From NCBI RefSeq assembly GCF_900109685.1, contig NZ_FOBB01000002.1:1172085-1236084 (forward strand): a stretch of 64,000 nt of DNA, in the 5' to 3' direction. The notes below the pieces were generated by a model. It saw only the letters and a program-made list of their open reading frames with translations. It ran no database searches and had not been told where the DNA came from. The position numbers and the translations under genes are program-made. This stretch comes from Chitinophaga rupis. Its GTDB lineage: Bacteria; Bacteroidota; Bacteroidia; Chitinophagales; Chitinophagaceae. Positions 55,617-64,000 of this stretch are shown here, one piece after another (positions within the stretch are counted from its first letter, which is position 1; each line of letters begins with the position of its first letter).

Positions 55617-55814
55617 ATGACCATGAAAAAAACAACCGGGGCCAAACGGGCCATTAAACAGGAAAAGCGCGCTGCTGCCGCCACCCCCGTAAATAAGAAG
55701 GCGCCCAAAAAAGAATTTAACGACGATAAGAATAACGAGCTGGAAGGCTATGATGAAAATGAATACGACGCCAAGGACAAGGCCGATGCAAAGCGTAAAA
55801 GCGGCGGTAAATAG
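55617..55814 (+). CDS. Small highly charged protein, unknown
   Basis: The protein is about 65 residues (MTMKKTTGAKRAIKQEKRAA) with an acidic second half (DDKNNELEGYDENEYDAKD). An ATG at 55623 is an equally possible start. It is probably disordered. Supported by frame, start context and position only. Confidence 0.5.
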   Translation: MTMKKTTGAKRAIKQEKRAAAATPVNKKAPKKEFNDDKNNELEGYDENEYDAKDKADAKRKSGGK

Positions 55815-55889
55815 CTTTCCGCTTCTTAAAATTACCTTAAAAAGGGCGGACTTATTCCCTACTTGTACGTTCCTGCAATATCTTAGCAG

Positions 55890-56264
55890 TTGATAAAACA
55901 GCAAGTATTGAAACGTTTAGTACAGTTATTCCTTGCCTGCTTCTTTTTCCTGTCACAACAGGGGATGGACGTGTACCCGCACCAGCAGGCCGTTTCAGAT
56001 GCTGCTGCTTATATTACCCACACGCCTGCGCAATTTCCTGTCCGCGCAGCTGCCAGCACCCATCACCATTTATCATCAAAGCCGGAGTATTTTAAACGCC
56101 GCCCGGTTGGGTTAAATGACGGGCATGATCATGCACCGGTTGCCTACAGCTACCAGGTGCGCCCACAGTTTGTATACATTCATACCTGTTACCACCGTTA
56201 CGCACAAACGTTTATTACGGTCGCCATTGACCTCAGCGACTGGCGGGGGCCGCCCATGGTGTGA
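55890..56264 (+). CDS. Small exported His-rich protein
   Basis: This protein of about 124 residues, from a TTG start, has an N-terminal hydrophobic export segment (VLKRLVQLFLACFFFLSQQG) and a mature part with clustered histidines (STHHHLSS, GHDHAPV, YIHTCYHRYAQTF). A second TTG seven codons later is possible. It lies upstream of the TolC/RND/adaptor operon. The His clusters suggest metal binding, as in small periplasmic proteins found with metal efflux systems; this is inference. Confidence 0.5.
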   Translation: MIKQQVLKRLVQLFLACFFFLSQQGMDVYPHQQAVSDAAAYITHTPAQFPVRAAASTHHHLSSKPEYFKRRPVGLNDGHDHAPVAYSYQVRPQFVYIHTCYHRYAQTFITVAIDLSDWRGPPMV

Positions 56265-56267
56265 TTT

Positions 56268-56490
56268 CCAAGAATGTAAGATGTAAAATTTCAAATGCTG
56301 AATGTAAAAGTTGAATGCTGCGGTTAACCGCCTCCGCCTTTTACAAGTATGTCGTTCATAAAGTCTTTTAAATGGTCTCTATGAACCTCCTTCGCCGGTT
56401 TATCCCGTTCATAAAGTCTTTAAACAGTCTCTATGAACCTCCTTCGCCGGGTTAAGATTTTACATTTATCATCTACATTTTACATTCCTC
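56268..56490. repeat. TGTAAAATTTC-type repeat, inverted pair
   Basis: The left arm (about 56268-56310, AAGATGTAAAATTTCAAATG) and the right arm (about 56454-56490, ATTTTACATTTATCATCTAC) are imperfect reverse complements that enclose the tandem hairpins at 56354-56459. Confidence 0.65.
56354..56459 (+). repeat. Two tandem 53-bp hairpin units
   Basis: GTTCATAAAGTCTTT...TCTCTATGAACC occurs at 56354 and again at 56407 with a period of 53 bp and only a few differences. Within each copy TTCATAAAGTCT pairs with the GGTCTCTATGAA side at about 10 of 12 positions. The pair ends about 65 bp before the TolC start. Confidence 0.75.
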
Positions 56491-56523
56491 CACTCTTCTT
56501 TTTTCACTAAAACAGACTTTTTA

Positions 56524-57927
56524 ATGATTTGCTATTGCAGAAAAGCAGTAGGCATTGCCGTGTGCATAATTATGCTGGCAATACCCGCCGCTGTATGTGC
56601 CCAACAGCCGCAAGGCTATACGCTGGGACAATTAACGGATGCTGCCACGCATCACCTGCCTGCCATTTTACAAAAGCAGGCGCTGGTAAACGGCGCAAGG
56701 GCTAATGTTACAGATGCCCGGCATACCGCTTTGCCTTCACTTAAGATCCAGGACGAGGTAACCATGGCCACCGCCAACAGCGCTACTGGCACTTATTTAC
56801 CCATGGGAGCAATGATCTCCACCTCCGGCGCTATCCGCGCTGATAATATTTCACAGCCGGCTACCGGCAATATTGGTATGCTATACGGGGAGTATGAGCT
56901 CATCAACTTTGGCCTGCGCAAAGCGCGGGTAACCAATGCCGAAGTGAATGAACAGCTAACGGAAACAGACCTTTCCAAAGATATATACCTCCTGAAGCTG
57001 CAGGTAGGCAAGCTGTATTTTACCATGCTGCGTAACCTGTACCAGCTGGGGGTGGATGAGCAGAACATTAACCGCTACAAAGCGGTGTACAACGTAATAC
57101 AGGCTATTGCCAAAGCAGGCATACGGGCGGGGGTAGATTCTTCCCTGGCCCTGGCAGAGCTGTCGCGCGCGCAGATCAGCTATGACCGCAAGAGGGGAGA
57201 CATCATGCAATTGCAGCAGCAAATGGCCTTTCTCACCGGCATACCCGACAGCATCCGGATAGATACTTCATCGAAACGGTACGACGTGGCGTTAAGCCCC
57301 GCAGCCTGGAGCAATACGCCGGATACGCAAAACCCGCTGGTAGCTTATTTCCGCAAACAACGGGAGCTGTATGAGGCTACCAATAACCTGATCAAAAAAA
57401 GCTACCTGCCAAAGATCTTACTGGCAGGCGGCTTATGGGGCCGGGGCAGCAGTATTGATTATGCCAATGCCGACAATTACAAGTCAATGGGTACCGGCCT
57501 GGGTTACCAGCGTTTCAACTATGGAGTAGGCCTTGCATTTACCTACAACATTGTTGACCTGGTGCACCGGAAAGATAAGCTGGCTGTGAATAACTATAAC
57601 ATACAGGCCAGCAATTACGGGCTGGAACAGCAAAAGCAAGCCTTAAATACGGCCCTGCACCAGGCGCAAACCGCCATTCAAACCGCAGAGGCCAACCTGC
57701 AAAACCTGCCCGTGCAGCTGCAGGCAGCCACAGATGCGTATGAACAAAAAGTAGCGCAGTACCGCGCCGGCATTATTAACCTGGTAGATCTTACCAATGC
57801 CTCTTTTGTATTGTACCGCGCGCAAACAGATTATGTGGAAGTGCTGAACGACTGGCTGCAGGCCAATCTTGACAAAGCAGCAGCCACCGGCAACCTGGAT
57901 CTGTTCATTCAATCAATTAAAAATTAA
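56524..57927 (+). CDS. TolC-family outer-membrane efflux protein
   Basis: This 467-residue protein has a signal peptide (about 1-27, ending VCAQQ) and two OEP repeats with the long coiled-coil helices of the TolC tunnel (LRKARVTNAEVNEQLTETD, then QKQALNTALHQAQTAIQTAE). It forms the outer-membrane exit duct for the RND pump encoded 4 bp downstream. Gene order duct-pump-adaptor is less usual than adaptor-pump-duct. Confidence 0.94.
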   Translation: MICYCRKAVGIAVCIIMLAIPAAVCAQQPQGYTLGQLTDAATHHLPAILQKQALVNGARANVTDARHTALPSLKIQDEVTMATANSATGTYLPMGAMISTSGAIRADNISQPATGNIGMLYGEYELINFGLRKARVTNAEVNEQLTETDLSKDIYLLKLQVGKLYFTMLRNLYQLGVDEQNINRYKAVYNVIQAIAKAGIRAGVDSSLALAELSRAQISYDRKRGDIMQLQQQMAFLTGIPDSIRIDTSSKRYDVALSPAAWSNTPDTQNPLVAYFRKQRELYEATNNLIKKSYLPKILLAGGLWGRGSSIDYANADNYKSMGTGLGYQRFNYGVGLAFTYNIVDLVHRKDKLAVNNYNIQASNYGLEQQKQALNTALHQAQTAIQTAEANLQNLPVQLQAATDAYEQKVAQYRAGIINLVDLTNASFVLYRAQTDYVEVLNDWLQANLDKAAATGNLDLFIQSIKN

Positions 57928-57931
57928 GATT

Positions 57932-60900
57932 ATGGTAAGGGCTGCTTTAAAAAGACCCATTACGGTGCTGGTGCTGTTTATAGGCTTGCTGCTGTTTTCT
58001 GTGGTGGCCATCCGCAGCATTCCCATCGATATTTTTCCCAAGCTCAATTTACCCACCATTTATGTGATAGAGCAGTACGGCGGTATGTCGCCCAAACAAA
58101 TGGAAGGTTTTTTTGCCACCCGCATGCAGGATCAGTTCCTGTATGTGAATGGTATTAAGAATATTGAAAGTAAGAACACGCAGGGCCTTTCCCTCATTAA
58201 GCTTACTTTTTATGAAAAAACAGATATGGCGGAAGCCTCTGCGCAGGTAGCGCTGCAGGTGAACCGCACCATGGCGTTCTTTCCGCCCGGTGCATTGCCG
58301 CCGCAGGTAGTGCGTTTTGATGCTTCTTCATTACCCGTAGGGGAGCTGGTATTCAGCAGCAAAACCCGGTCGCTGAAAGAAATGTTTGACCTGGTGCTAA
58401 CCCGCATACGCCCGCTGTTTGCCACCGTGCCCGGCCTCTCCGCCTCACCGCCTTTTGGCTCCAATGCGCGGACGGTAGTGATAAACGTAGACCCGCAAAA
58501 GCTGCGCACCTATAACCTTTCGCCGGATGAGGTAGTGGGCGCTATTGCAAAGAACAATACCATTACCCCTTCCGGTAACCTGCGGGTGGGCAACACTATG
58601 TATGTAACCTCCATTAATTCCCTGGAAGAAAAGGTGCAGCATTTTGAGGACATTCCCATTACCACCAGCGGCGTTACCTCTGTGTTTGTGCGGAATATTG
58701 CCCGCGTATCAGATGCAGCGGATATTACGGTGGATTATGCGCTGGTGAACGGCAAACGCTCTGTGTACATACCCGTGGTAAAAACGGCTGATGCCTCTAC
58801 CTGGGAAGTGGTGCAGGCGCTGAAAGCCAAGATGACGGAAATGAAAAGCCTGTTGCCGGATGATGTGAACATCAGCTATGAATTTGACCAGTCGGTATTT
58901 GTAATGAACTCCGCCAAAAGCCTGATGACGGAAGGTTTGCTGGGCGCGCTGCTCACGGGGTTAATGGTGCTGCTGTTCCTGCGCGACTGGCGAAGCAGTT
59001 TAGTCGTGATCGTTACCATACCGGTAGCTATTTTAAGCGCGGTGTTCTTCCTGAACCTCTGTGGGCAAACCATTAACATCATGACGCTGAGCGGGCTGGC
59101 ATTAGCTATTGGTATACTGGTAGACCAGGCCACGGTAACCATTGAAAATATACACCAGCACCTGGAAATGGGTAAGAATAAGCGGCAGGCCATCCTAGAT
59201 GCCTGTTCGGAAATATCGTTCCCATTGCTGCTGATATTGTTGTGTATACTGGCCGTGTTTGCGCCGGCTTTTATTATGAGCGGGGTGCCGCGGGCCATGT
59301 TCCTGCCGCTGTCATTATCCATTGCGTTTGCCATGATCGTATCGTTCATTGCTGCGCAAACACTGGTGCCGGTGATAGCTAACTGGCTGTTGAAAGCAGA
59401 TATGTTCCAGCATGCACACGCCGGGCTGGCATTGAATGATCAGGAGATTGATGAAGTAGAAGAACACCGCGAACATCCCCAGAACGAAGGTTTCTTTAAC
59501 CGTATTAAAACCAGGCTAGGCAACCGTTTGGAGAAATGGATGCCCTACCGTAAGCTGATCGTAATCATTTACCTGGTACTGGCATTGGGTGCAGCGGGAT
59601 TTTGTTTTGTGATAATAGGGAAGGACCTGCTGCCAAAATCCAACGTAGGGCAGCTGCAGCTGCGTGTACGCGAGCCCGATGGTACGCGCCTGGAAGTAAC
59701 GGAGCGCACGGTAAAAGGTATCCTGGATGTTATCGATTCCACGGTGCATAACAACGTGGCCATCAGCTCTGCCTACGTAGGCCTGGTGCCCAGTAATTTC
59801 GGCACCAGTAACCTGTACATTTTTACCAGTGGCACGCATGAAGCCGTAATACAGGTGAACCTGGATGAAGATTACAAAGTAAAGATGGATGAGCTGAAGG
59901 ATGAATTACGGCAGAACATTCTGCACAATTACCCGGAGGTAAAGCTTTCTTTTGAGCCTATTGAATTAACGGAAAAGATCATGGCGCAGGGCGCCTCTAC
60001 ACCCATAGAGGTAAGGGTAGCCGGGAAAAATTATACTGATATTATCAGCTACGCCACGCGCCTGGTGCAAAAGCTGGACGAGGTAAGCTACCTGCGCGAT
60101 GTGCAGATAGCGCAGCCGCAGCATTTTAAGAACATTAACATCCGTATTGACCGGCAAAAGCTGGCACAGATGGGGCTTACCATTGATAATGTATCCAAAA
60201 GCATTACAGATGCCACTTCCTCCAGCCGTTACACCAATAAGAACTTGTGGCTGGATGAACATAGCTCGTACACCTACCAAACGCAGGTGCAGGTACCGGA
60301 ATATATGATGAACTCCTTAGCGCAAATGAGCGCTGTTCCGCTGGTGCCGGGCGCTATGCGGCCCGTGCTGTCAGATGTGGCGTCGCTTACGGTAGATACT
60401 ATTCCTGGTGAGTACGACCGCTCCGGTCCCCGCCGCTTTGTAACCGTAAGCGCCAATGTATATAAAAAAGACCTGGGTACTGCTACAGCCGCAGTGCAAA
60501 AAGCCCTTAATGACCTGGGTGAAAAACCGACCGGCCTGATAGCAGAAGTGCAGGGCATGTCGTCCTTACTAACGGAAACACTCAGCTCCCTGCAAAACGG
60601 GCTGCTGGCGGCTATTGTAGTGATCTTGCTGCTACTGGCAGCCAATTACCAGTCGTTCGGTTTATCCGTTACCGTACTGGCTACGGTGCCGGCTGTATTA
60701 TTAGGATCGCTGCTGTTATTACTGGCCACCGGCGCCACGCTGAACCTGCAATCATATATGGGCATCATTATGTCTACCGGCGTATCAGTAGCCAATGCCA
60801 TCCTGATCGTAACCAATGCAGAGGCCTTGCGGCTGGAATATAAAGATCCGTTCAAAGCGGCCATTGTGAGCGCCAGCATTCGCCTGCGCCCCATTCTGAT

Positions 60901-61114
60901 GACCAGCCTTGCCATGATAGCAGGTATGATACCTATGGCCAGCGGTCTGGGTGAATCCGGTGATCAGTCGGCCCCGCTGGGAAGGGCCGTGATAGGCGGT
61001 TTGGCGGCATCTACTTTTGCGGCGTTGTTCATTGTGCCGCTGGTGTATGGCTGGGTGCAGCAAAAAACATCCTTTAATTCCGTATCCCTTTTACCTGAAG
61101 ATTCCAATCATTAA
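57932..61114 (+). CDS. RND efflux pump, inner-membrane subunit
   Basis: The protein is about 1060 residues from ATG 57932 (MVRAALKRPITVLVLFIGL); an in-frame ATG at 57869 lies inside the upstream gene. It has twelve membrane segments and two large periplasmic loops with the usual repeats (SIPIDIFPKLNLPTIYVIEQY; FVTVSANVYKKDLG). In segment 4 it reads GILVDQATVTIENIHQHLE: only one of the two Asp of AcrB-type pumps is present, and the Asp-to-Glu spacing resembles the metal (CusA/CzcA) type. Substrate class (drug or metal) is therefore open. Confidence 0.94.
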   Translation: MVRAALKRPITVLVLFIGLLLFSVVAIRSIPIDIFPKLNLPTIYVIEQYGGMSPKQMEGFFATRMQDQFLYVNGIKNIESKNTQGLSLIKLTFYEKTDMAEASAQVALQVNRTMAFFPPGALPPQVVRFDASSLPVGELVFSSKTRSLKEMFDLVLTRIRPLFATVPGLSASPPFGSNARTVVINVDPQKLRTYNLSPDEVVGAIAKNNTITPSGNLRVGNTMYVTSINSLEEKVQHFEDIPITTSGVTSVFVRNIARVSDAADITVDYALVNGKRSVYIPVVKTADASTWEVVQALKAKMTEMKSLLPDDVNISYEFDQSVFVMNSAKSLMTEGLLGALLTGLMVLLFLRDWRSSLVVIVTIPVAILSAVFFLNLCGQTINIMTLSGLALAIGILVDQATVTIENIHQHLEMGKNKRQAILDACSEISFPLLLILLCILAVFAPAFIMSGVPRAMFLPLSLSIAFAMIVSFIAAQTLVPVIANWLLKADMFQHAHAGLALNDQEIDEVEEHREHPQNEGFFNRIKTRLGNRLEKWMPYRKLIVIIYLVLALGAAGFCFVIIGKDLLPKSNVGQLQLRVREPDGTRLEVTERTVKGILDVIDSTVHNNVAISSAYVGLVPSNFGTSNLYIFTSGTHEAVIQVNLDEDYKVKMDELKDELRQNILHNYPEVKLSFEPIELTEKIMAQGASTPIEVRVAGKNYTDIISYATRLVQKLDEVSYLRDVQIAQPQHFKNINIRIDRQKLAQMGLTIDNVSKSITDATSSSRYTNKNLWLDEHSSYTYQTQVQVPEYMMNSLAQMSAVPLVPGAMRPVLSDVASLTVDTIPGEYDRSGPRRFVTVSANVYKKDLGTATAAVQKALNDLGEKPTGLIAEVQGMSSLLTETLSSLQNGLLAAIVVILLLLAANYQSFGLSVTVLATVPAVLLGSLLLLLATGATLNLQSYMGIIMSTGVSVANAILIVTNAEALRLEYKDPFKAAIVSASIRLRPILMTSLAMIAGMIPMASGLGESGDQSAPLGRAVIGGLAASTFAALFIVPLVYGWVQQKTSFNSVSLLPEDSNH

Positions 61115-61128
61115 ATCCGTATAACATC

Positions 61129-62211
61129 ATGAAACAATATATCATCCTCATCACATTGGCAGGCGGCTTGTATGCCTGTAGTTCCGGCGCGGCTACTGAA
61201 AAAAAGAAGGCGGTCAAAAACGCAGCCGCACATTATGAAATAGCGCCGGTTAAAAAAGAAGGCGTATCAGAATCCATTAAGCTGCCCGCGCAGCTTACCG
61301 CCTACCAGGAAGTAAGCATTTTTCCCAAGGTAAATGGTTATGTACAGGCCGTGCTGGTGGACATTGGCGCCAAAGTACATAAGGGCCAGCTGTTAATGAC
61401 GTTGCAGGATCCTGAGCTGGAACAAACCAGCGTGCAGGCCCGTGAAAAATATGCACGCGCCCAGGCGGATTATACTATCAGCAAAGAAAATTACAGCCGC
61501 CTGCTGGAAGCCTCTCAAACCAAAGGCGCTATTTCACCTATGGACCTGGCATCTGCCAAAGCAAAAATGCAGGCCGACAGCTCCCTGTGCAACGCCGAAA
61601 AGGCCAGCTGGGACATGGAGAAAGCTATTCTGAGCTATTTGCAGGTAACGGCGCCTTTTGATGGCGTGATCACGGAAAGAAACGTGCACCCGGGCGCGTT
61701 AGTAAGCGCTGCCGGCAGGGAGCAAAAGCCCATGCTGGAGCTGAAGCAGGTAGACAAATTACGCTTGCAGGTGGATGTACCGGAGCATATTGCCTACTCA
61801 CTGAAGGACAAAACCCGTATGGATTTTTACCTGAGCGCTTTCCCGGGTAAAAAAATGTCGGCAGAGATTGCCAGAAAGTCGGCCAACATTAACATTGCTT
61901 ACCGTATGGAAAGGGTAGAAATGGATATTCCTAATAAGAACGGTGAGCTGAACCCCGGTATGTATGCAGATGTGATCCTGGATGCGGGCAGTAGCCCGGA
62001 TGCCTTTGCTGTCCCTCGCTCTGCCGTAGTCACCTCCACAGAAAGAAAATATGTGATCCTGGTGCGGGATGGCAAAGCACTGAAGGTAGATGTGATCACC
62101 GGCAATACCAGCGATGATAAAATAGAAATCTTCGGCGATTTTCATAACGATGATAAGGTAATAGTAAATGCCAATGATGAGATAAAAGAGGGGCAGGTGA
62201 TTAATAAATGA
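61129..62211 (+). CDS. RND efflux periplasmic adaptor subunit
   Basis: This 360-residue lipoprotein (lipobox LYACSSG, Cys17) has the membrane-fusion-protein order: barrel-sandwich/lipoyl half (FPKVNGYVQAVLVDIGAKVH), helical hairpin (about 95-155), second lipoyl half (VTAPFDGVITERNVHPGALV), beta-barrel and membrane-proximal domains. It links the pump to the TolC duct. It starts 14 bp after the pump gene. Confidence 0.94.
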   Translation: MKQYIILITLAGGLYACSSGAATEKKKAVKNAAAHYEIAPVKKEGVSESIKLPAQLTAYQEVSIFPKVNGYVQAVLVDIGAKVHKGQLLMTLQDPELEQTSVQAREKYARAQADYTISKENYSRLLEASQTKGAISPMDLASAKAKMQADSSLCNAEKASWDMEKAILSYLQVTAPFDGVITERNVHPGALVSAAGREQKPMLELKQVDKLRLQVDVPEHIAYSLKDKTRMDFYLSAFPGKKMSAEIARKSANINIAYRMERVEMDIPNKNGELNPGMYADVILDAGSSPDAFAVPRSAVVTSTERKYVILVRDGKALKVDVITGNTSDDKIEIFGDFHNDDKVIVNANDEIKEGQVINK

Positions 62212-62258
62212 TTAATAAAAGATTAATGGGCAACTAATTTATCACTAATTGAGCAAAT

Positions 62259-62311
62259 GCACGCGCAGCAAGGGTTTTGTTGAAAAAAAAATCTTGCTGC
62301 GCGTGCTGTTT
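62259..62311 (+). terminator. Terminator of the efflux operon
   Basis: GCACGCGCAGCAAG and CTTGCTGCGCGTGC form a perfect 14-bp stem with a 20-nt A/T-rich loop, followed by TGTTTTC. Confidence 0.8.
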
Positions 62312-62426
62312 TCAGCCGCAGGTACCTGAAATTTCTCTACATTAGCACTATCCTATAGCCATGCTTTATTCGTAACCCAACTAAAAATTCCACGCATCAA
62401 TTACTTAACCTTAATCTTTAGAAAAA

Positions 62427-64000
62427 ATGAAAACCTTACAACATTCAGGTCTGCTGTTATTTATGATCCTGGTATCCGGCTGCGTTAAAAATGCGCTGGA
62501 AAAAACGCCTGCAGACAATATTAAAACAGCAAAACAAAGCGCACAGGCAGCATCGCCGGTAGGGGATGTGGTAGGCAAGGTCACTGTGGGCTACCAGGGC
62601 TGGTTCTCTGCTGCCGGCGATGGTTCGCCGGTGAACAGCTGGGGCCATACCAATCTTGAAATGTGGCCCGATACCCGGGAATACACCAGTACTTATTCAG
62701 GCACACCTTTTTCACAGGGCGGGGTAGCGCAGCCCGGTTATACCGGTAACCTGGGCAACGGGCAGCCTGCAAGAATGTTCTCTTCCTACGATCAGTCAAC
62801 CGTGAATGTGCATTTCCGCTGGATGCAGGAGAACGGGATCGACTGTGCCGCGCTGCAACGTTTTGCCAATGAAATTACGCCCGGCAGCACCATTAAAGCC
62901 CAGCGCGATGGTATGGCTACCCGTGTAAGGAATGCTTCGGAAACCTACGGCCGTAAGTTTTACATTATGTACGATGTGTCCGGCTGGGGCAACCTTGCAG
63001 CCGTAAAAACCGACTGGACCAACACCATTGCCGGTACGCTCAACCTGCTGTCATCGCCTGCGTATGCGCACCAGAATGGCAAGCCGGTAGTATCTGTATA
63101 TGGGTTGGGATATGCCAGCCACCCATCCAGCGTAGCAGAAGCGCTGGACCTTATTAATTTCTTTAAAGCGCAGGGCTGTTATGTGATTGGTTCCGTACCC
63201 GGCCAGTGGCGTACCGGCACCGGCGATTCCAAAGCTGGATTTACGGATGCATACAAGGCCTTTAATATGATCTCCGGCTGGGCCGTAGGCCGTGCGGTGG
63301 ATGGTAACTACAATGCATGGGTAACCGGCGACCGTGATTTCTGTAACGCAAATAATATGGATTACCAGCCCTGCGCTTATCCCGGTACTGCGTTTTACAA
63401 CACCAATGGCAGCGCATCACCTAAAAACCAGTTTCCACGTAATCATGGCAACTTCCTTTGGGCACAGTTTGCCACCTTCCGCAATGCAGGCGTGCAAAGT
63501 GTGTACATTGCCATGTTTGACGAGCTGAATGAAGCTACCTCCATTTTTAAAGTAGCGGAAGATGCCTCTATGATCCCGGCCGGCAAGTATTTCCTTACGC
63601 TGGATGCTGATGGGGTGCATGTATCTTCTGATTTTTATTTGCGCCTGGTAAATGATGGCGGTAAAATGCTGAAAGGGTTAATACCGTACACTACCACTGT
63701 GCCTACGCCTTTTGTTGTGGGAAATAGTGGCGGCAGTGGCGTAACTTTTTACCAGGATAGTAATTATGGCGGCGCTGCGGGCCAGGCGCTGCCTGCAGGT
63801 AATTACACATTAGCACAGTTAGCCGCCCTGGGCGTGCCTAATGACTGGGCCTCTTCTGTACGTGTGCCTGCCGGCCGCACAGTTATTATGTATGGGGATG
63901 ATAATTTCTCCGGCCCTTCCTGGACGTTAACGGCGGATACGCCTGACTTTACCACACTTAGTGGTAATGCAAATGATAAAGTATCATCTGTAAGGGTACA
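62427..64000 (+). CDS. GH71/99-like lipoprotein with beta/gamma-crystallin domain (3' end cut)
   Basis: About 524 codons are visible; the gene runs off the right edge. It starts with a lipoprotein signal (LLLFMILVSGCVKNA). The main domain resembles the GH71/GH99-like families (VTVGYQGWFSAAGDGSPV, RWMQENGIDCAALQRF, YIMYDVSGW, YIAMFDELNEATSIFK), which act on alpha-glucan or alpha-mannan-type chains. From about residue 430 it changes to a beta/gamma-crystallin-like domain (VTFYQDSNYGGAAGQAL, then VIMYGDDNFSGPSW), a Ca2+-binding Greek-key fold. The glucan/mannan specificity cannot be decided. Confidence 0.85.
   Translation, partial: MKTLQHSGLLLFMILVSGCVKNALEKTPADNIKTAKQSAQAASPVGDVVGKVTVGYQGWFSAAGDGSPVNSWGHTNLEMWPDTREYTSTYSGTPFSQGGVAQPGYTGNLGNGQPARMFSSYDQSTVNVHFRWMQENGIDCAALQRFANEITPGSTIKAQRDGMATRVRNASETYGRKFYIMYDVSGWGNLAAVKTDWTNTIAGTLNLLSSPAYAHQNGKPVVSVYGLGYASHPSSVAEALDLINFFKAQGCYVIGSVPGQWRTGTGDSKAGFTDAYKAFNMISGWAVGRAVDGNYNAWVTGDRDFCNANNMDYQPCAYPGTAFYNTNGSASPKNQFPRNHGNFLWAQFATFRNAGVQSVYIAMFDELNEATSIFKVAEDASMIPAGKYFLTLDADGVHVSSDFYLRLVNDGGKMLKGLIPYTTTVPTPFVVGNSGGSGVTFYQDSNYGGAAGQALPAGNYTLAQLAALGVPNDWASSVRVPAGRTVIMYGDDNFSGPSWTLTADTPDFTTLSGNANDKVSSVRV

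Overview
The window reads as chromosome of a Bacteroidota bacterium, most likely Chitinophagaceae (Chitinophaga-like). The evidence is a SusC/SusD pair, TonB-dependent receptors with carboxypeptidase-like N-terminal domains, many lipoproteins with a Cys right after the signal segment, a PUR-domain (DUF3276) protein, a LytTR regulator, a hybrid histidine kinase, and Bacteroidota-type -7 boxes (TAnnTTTG) before several genes. Codon use favours GTA/GTG for Val and CTG for Leu. No tRNA, rRNA, CRISPR array, transposase or prophage was recognised.

Layout. 1-647: 3' part of a PEP-mutase/isocitrate-lyase family gene. 782-6380: TonB-dependent receptor, beta-helix lipoprotein and beta-propeller phytase, preceded by an 11-bp-periodic array that looks like a Pho box; this is a predicted phytate or organophosphate scavenging unit. 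6.6-8.4 kb: aldo/keto reductase and AraC regulator. 8.4-10.1 kb: an unrecognised basic protein coupled to release factor PrfH, without the RtcB ligase that usually accompanies PrfH. 10.2-12.6 kb: FtsX-type permease with foreign-looking codon use. 12.7-20 kb: HD protein, esterase, DUF4142 lipoprotein, YceI, DnaQ/UvrC-like nuclease fusion, TonB-domain protein, amidohydrolase. 20.3-31.7 kb: housekeeping genes (purC with two operator-like palindromes, ABC exporter, PUR protein, pgi, TspO-like protein, prfB with a programmed frameshift, pruA, PAP2 phosphatase, sirtuin). 31.7-33.7 kb: a large effector-like protein with an eCIS/Tc-type N-terminal signature, acidic and NLS-like basic tracts and a deaminase-like C-terminus. 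33.8-44.6 kb: saccharopine dehydrogenase-like protein, gyrA, TPR protein, GH25 lysozyme, and a two-component cluster interleaved with two tiny secreted Lys/His-rich proteins. 44.7-52.5 kb: SusC, SusD, HExxH metallohydrolase lipoprotein, DUF4302 lipoprotein and collagen-like lipoprotein in one minus-strand operon. 52.9-62.2 kb: secreted unknown, VIT1 transporter, small proteins and a TolC/RND/adaptor efflux operon. 62.4 kb to the end: GH71/99-like protein with a beta/gamma-crystallin tail, cut by the window edge.

Most promising for new biology: (i) the predicted deaminase effector at 31752-33680, which has no visible immunity gene and carries a nuclear-localisation-like tract; (ii) the tightly coupled unknown gene plus prfH at 8750-10113, with a strong promoter and a perfect hairpin in its long leader; (iii) several sequence-unrelated families of intergenic repeats that share one architecture, namely an array of short degenerate units, a 50-300 bp spacer, and the reverse complement of the array. 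These families recur about twenty times between genes here.
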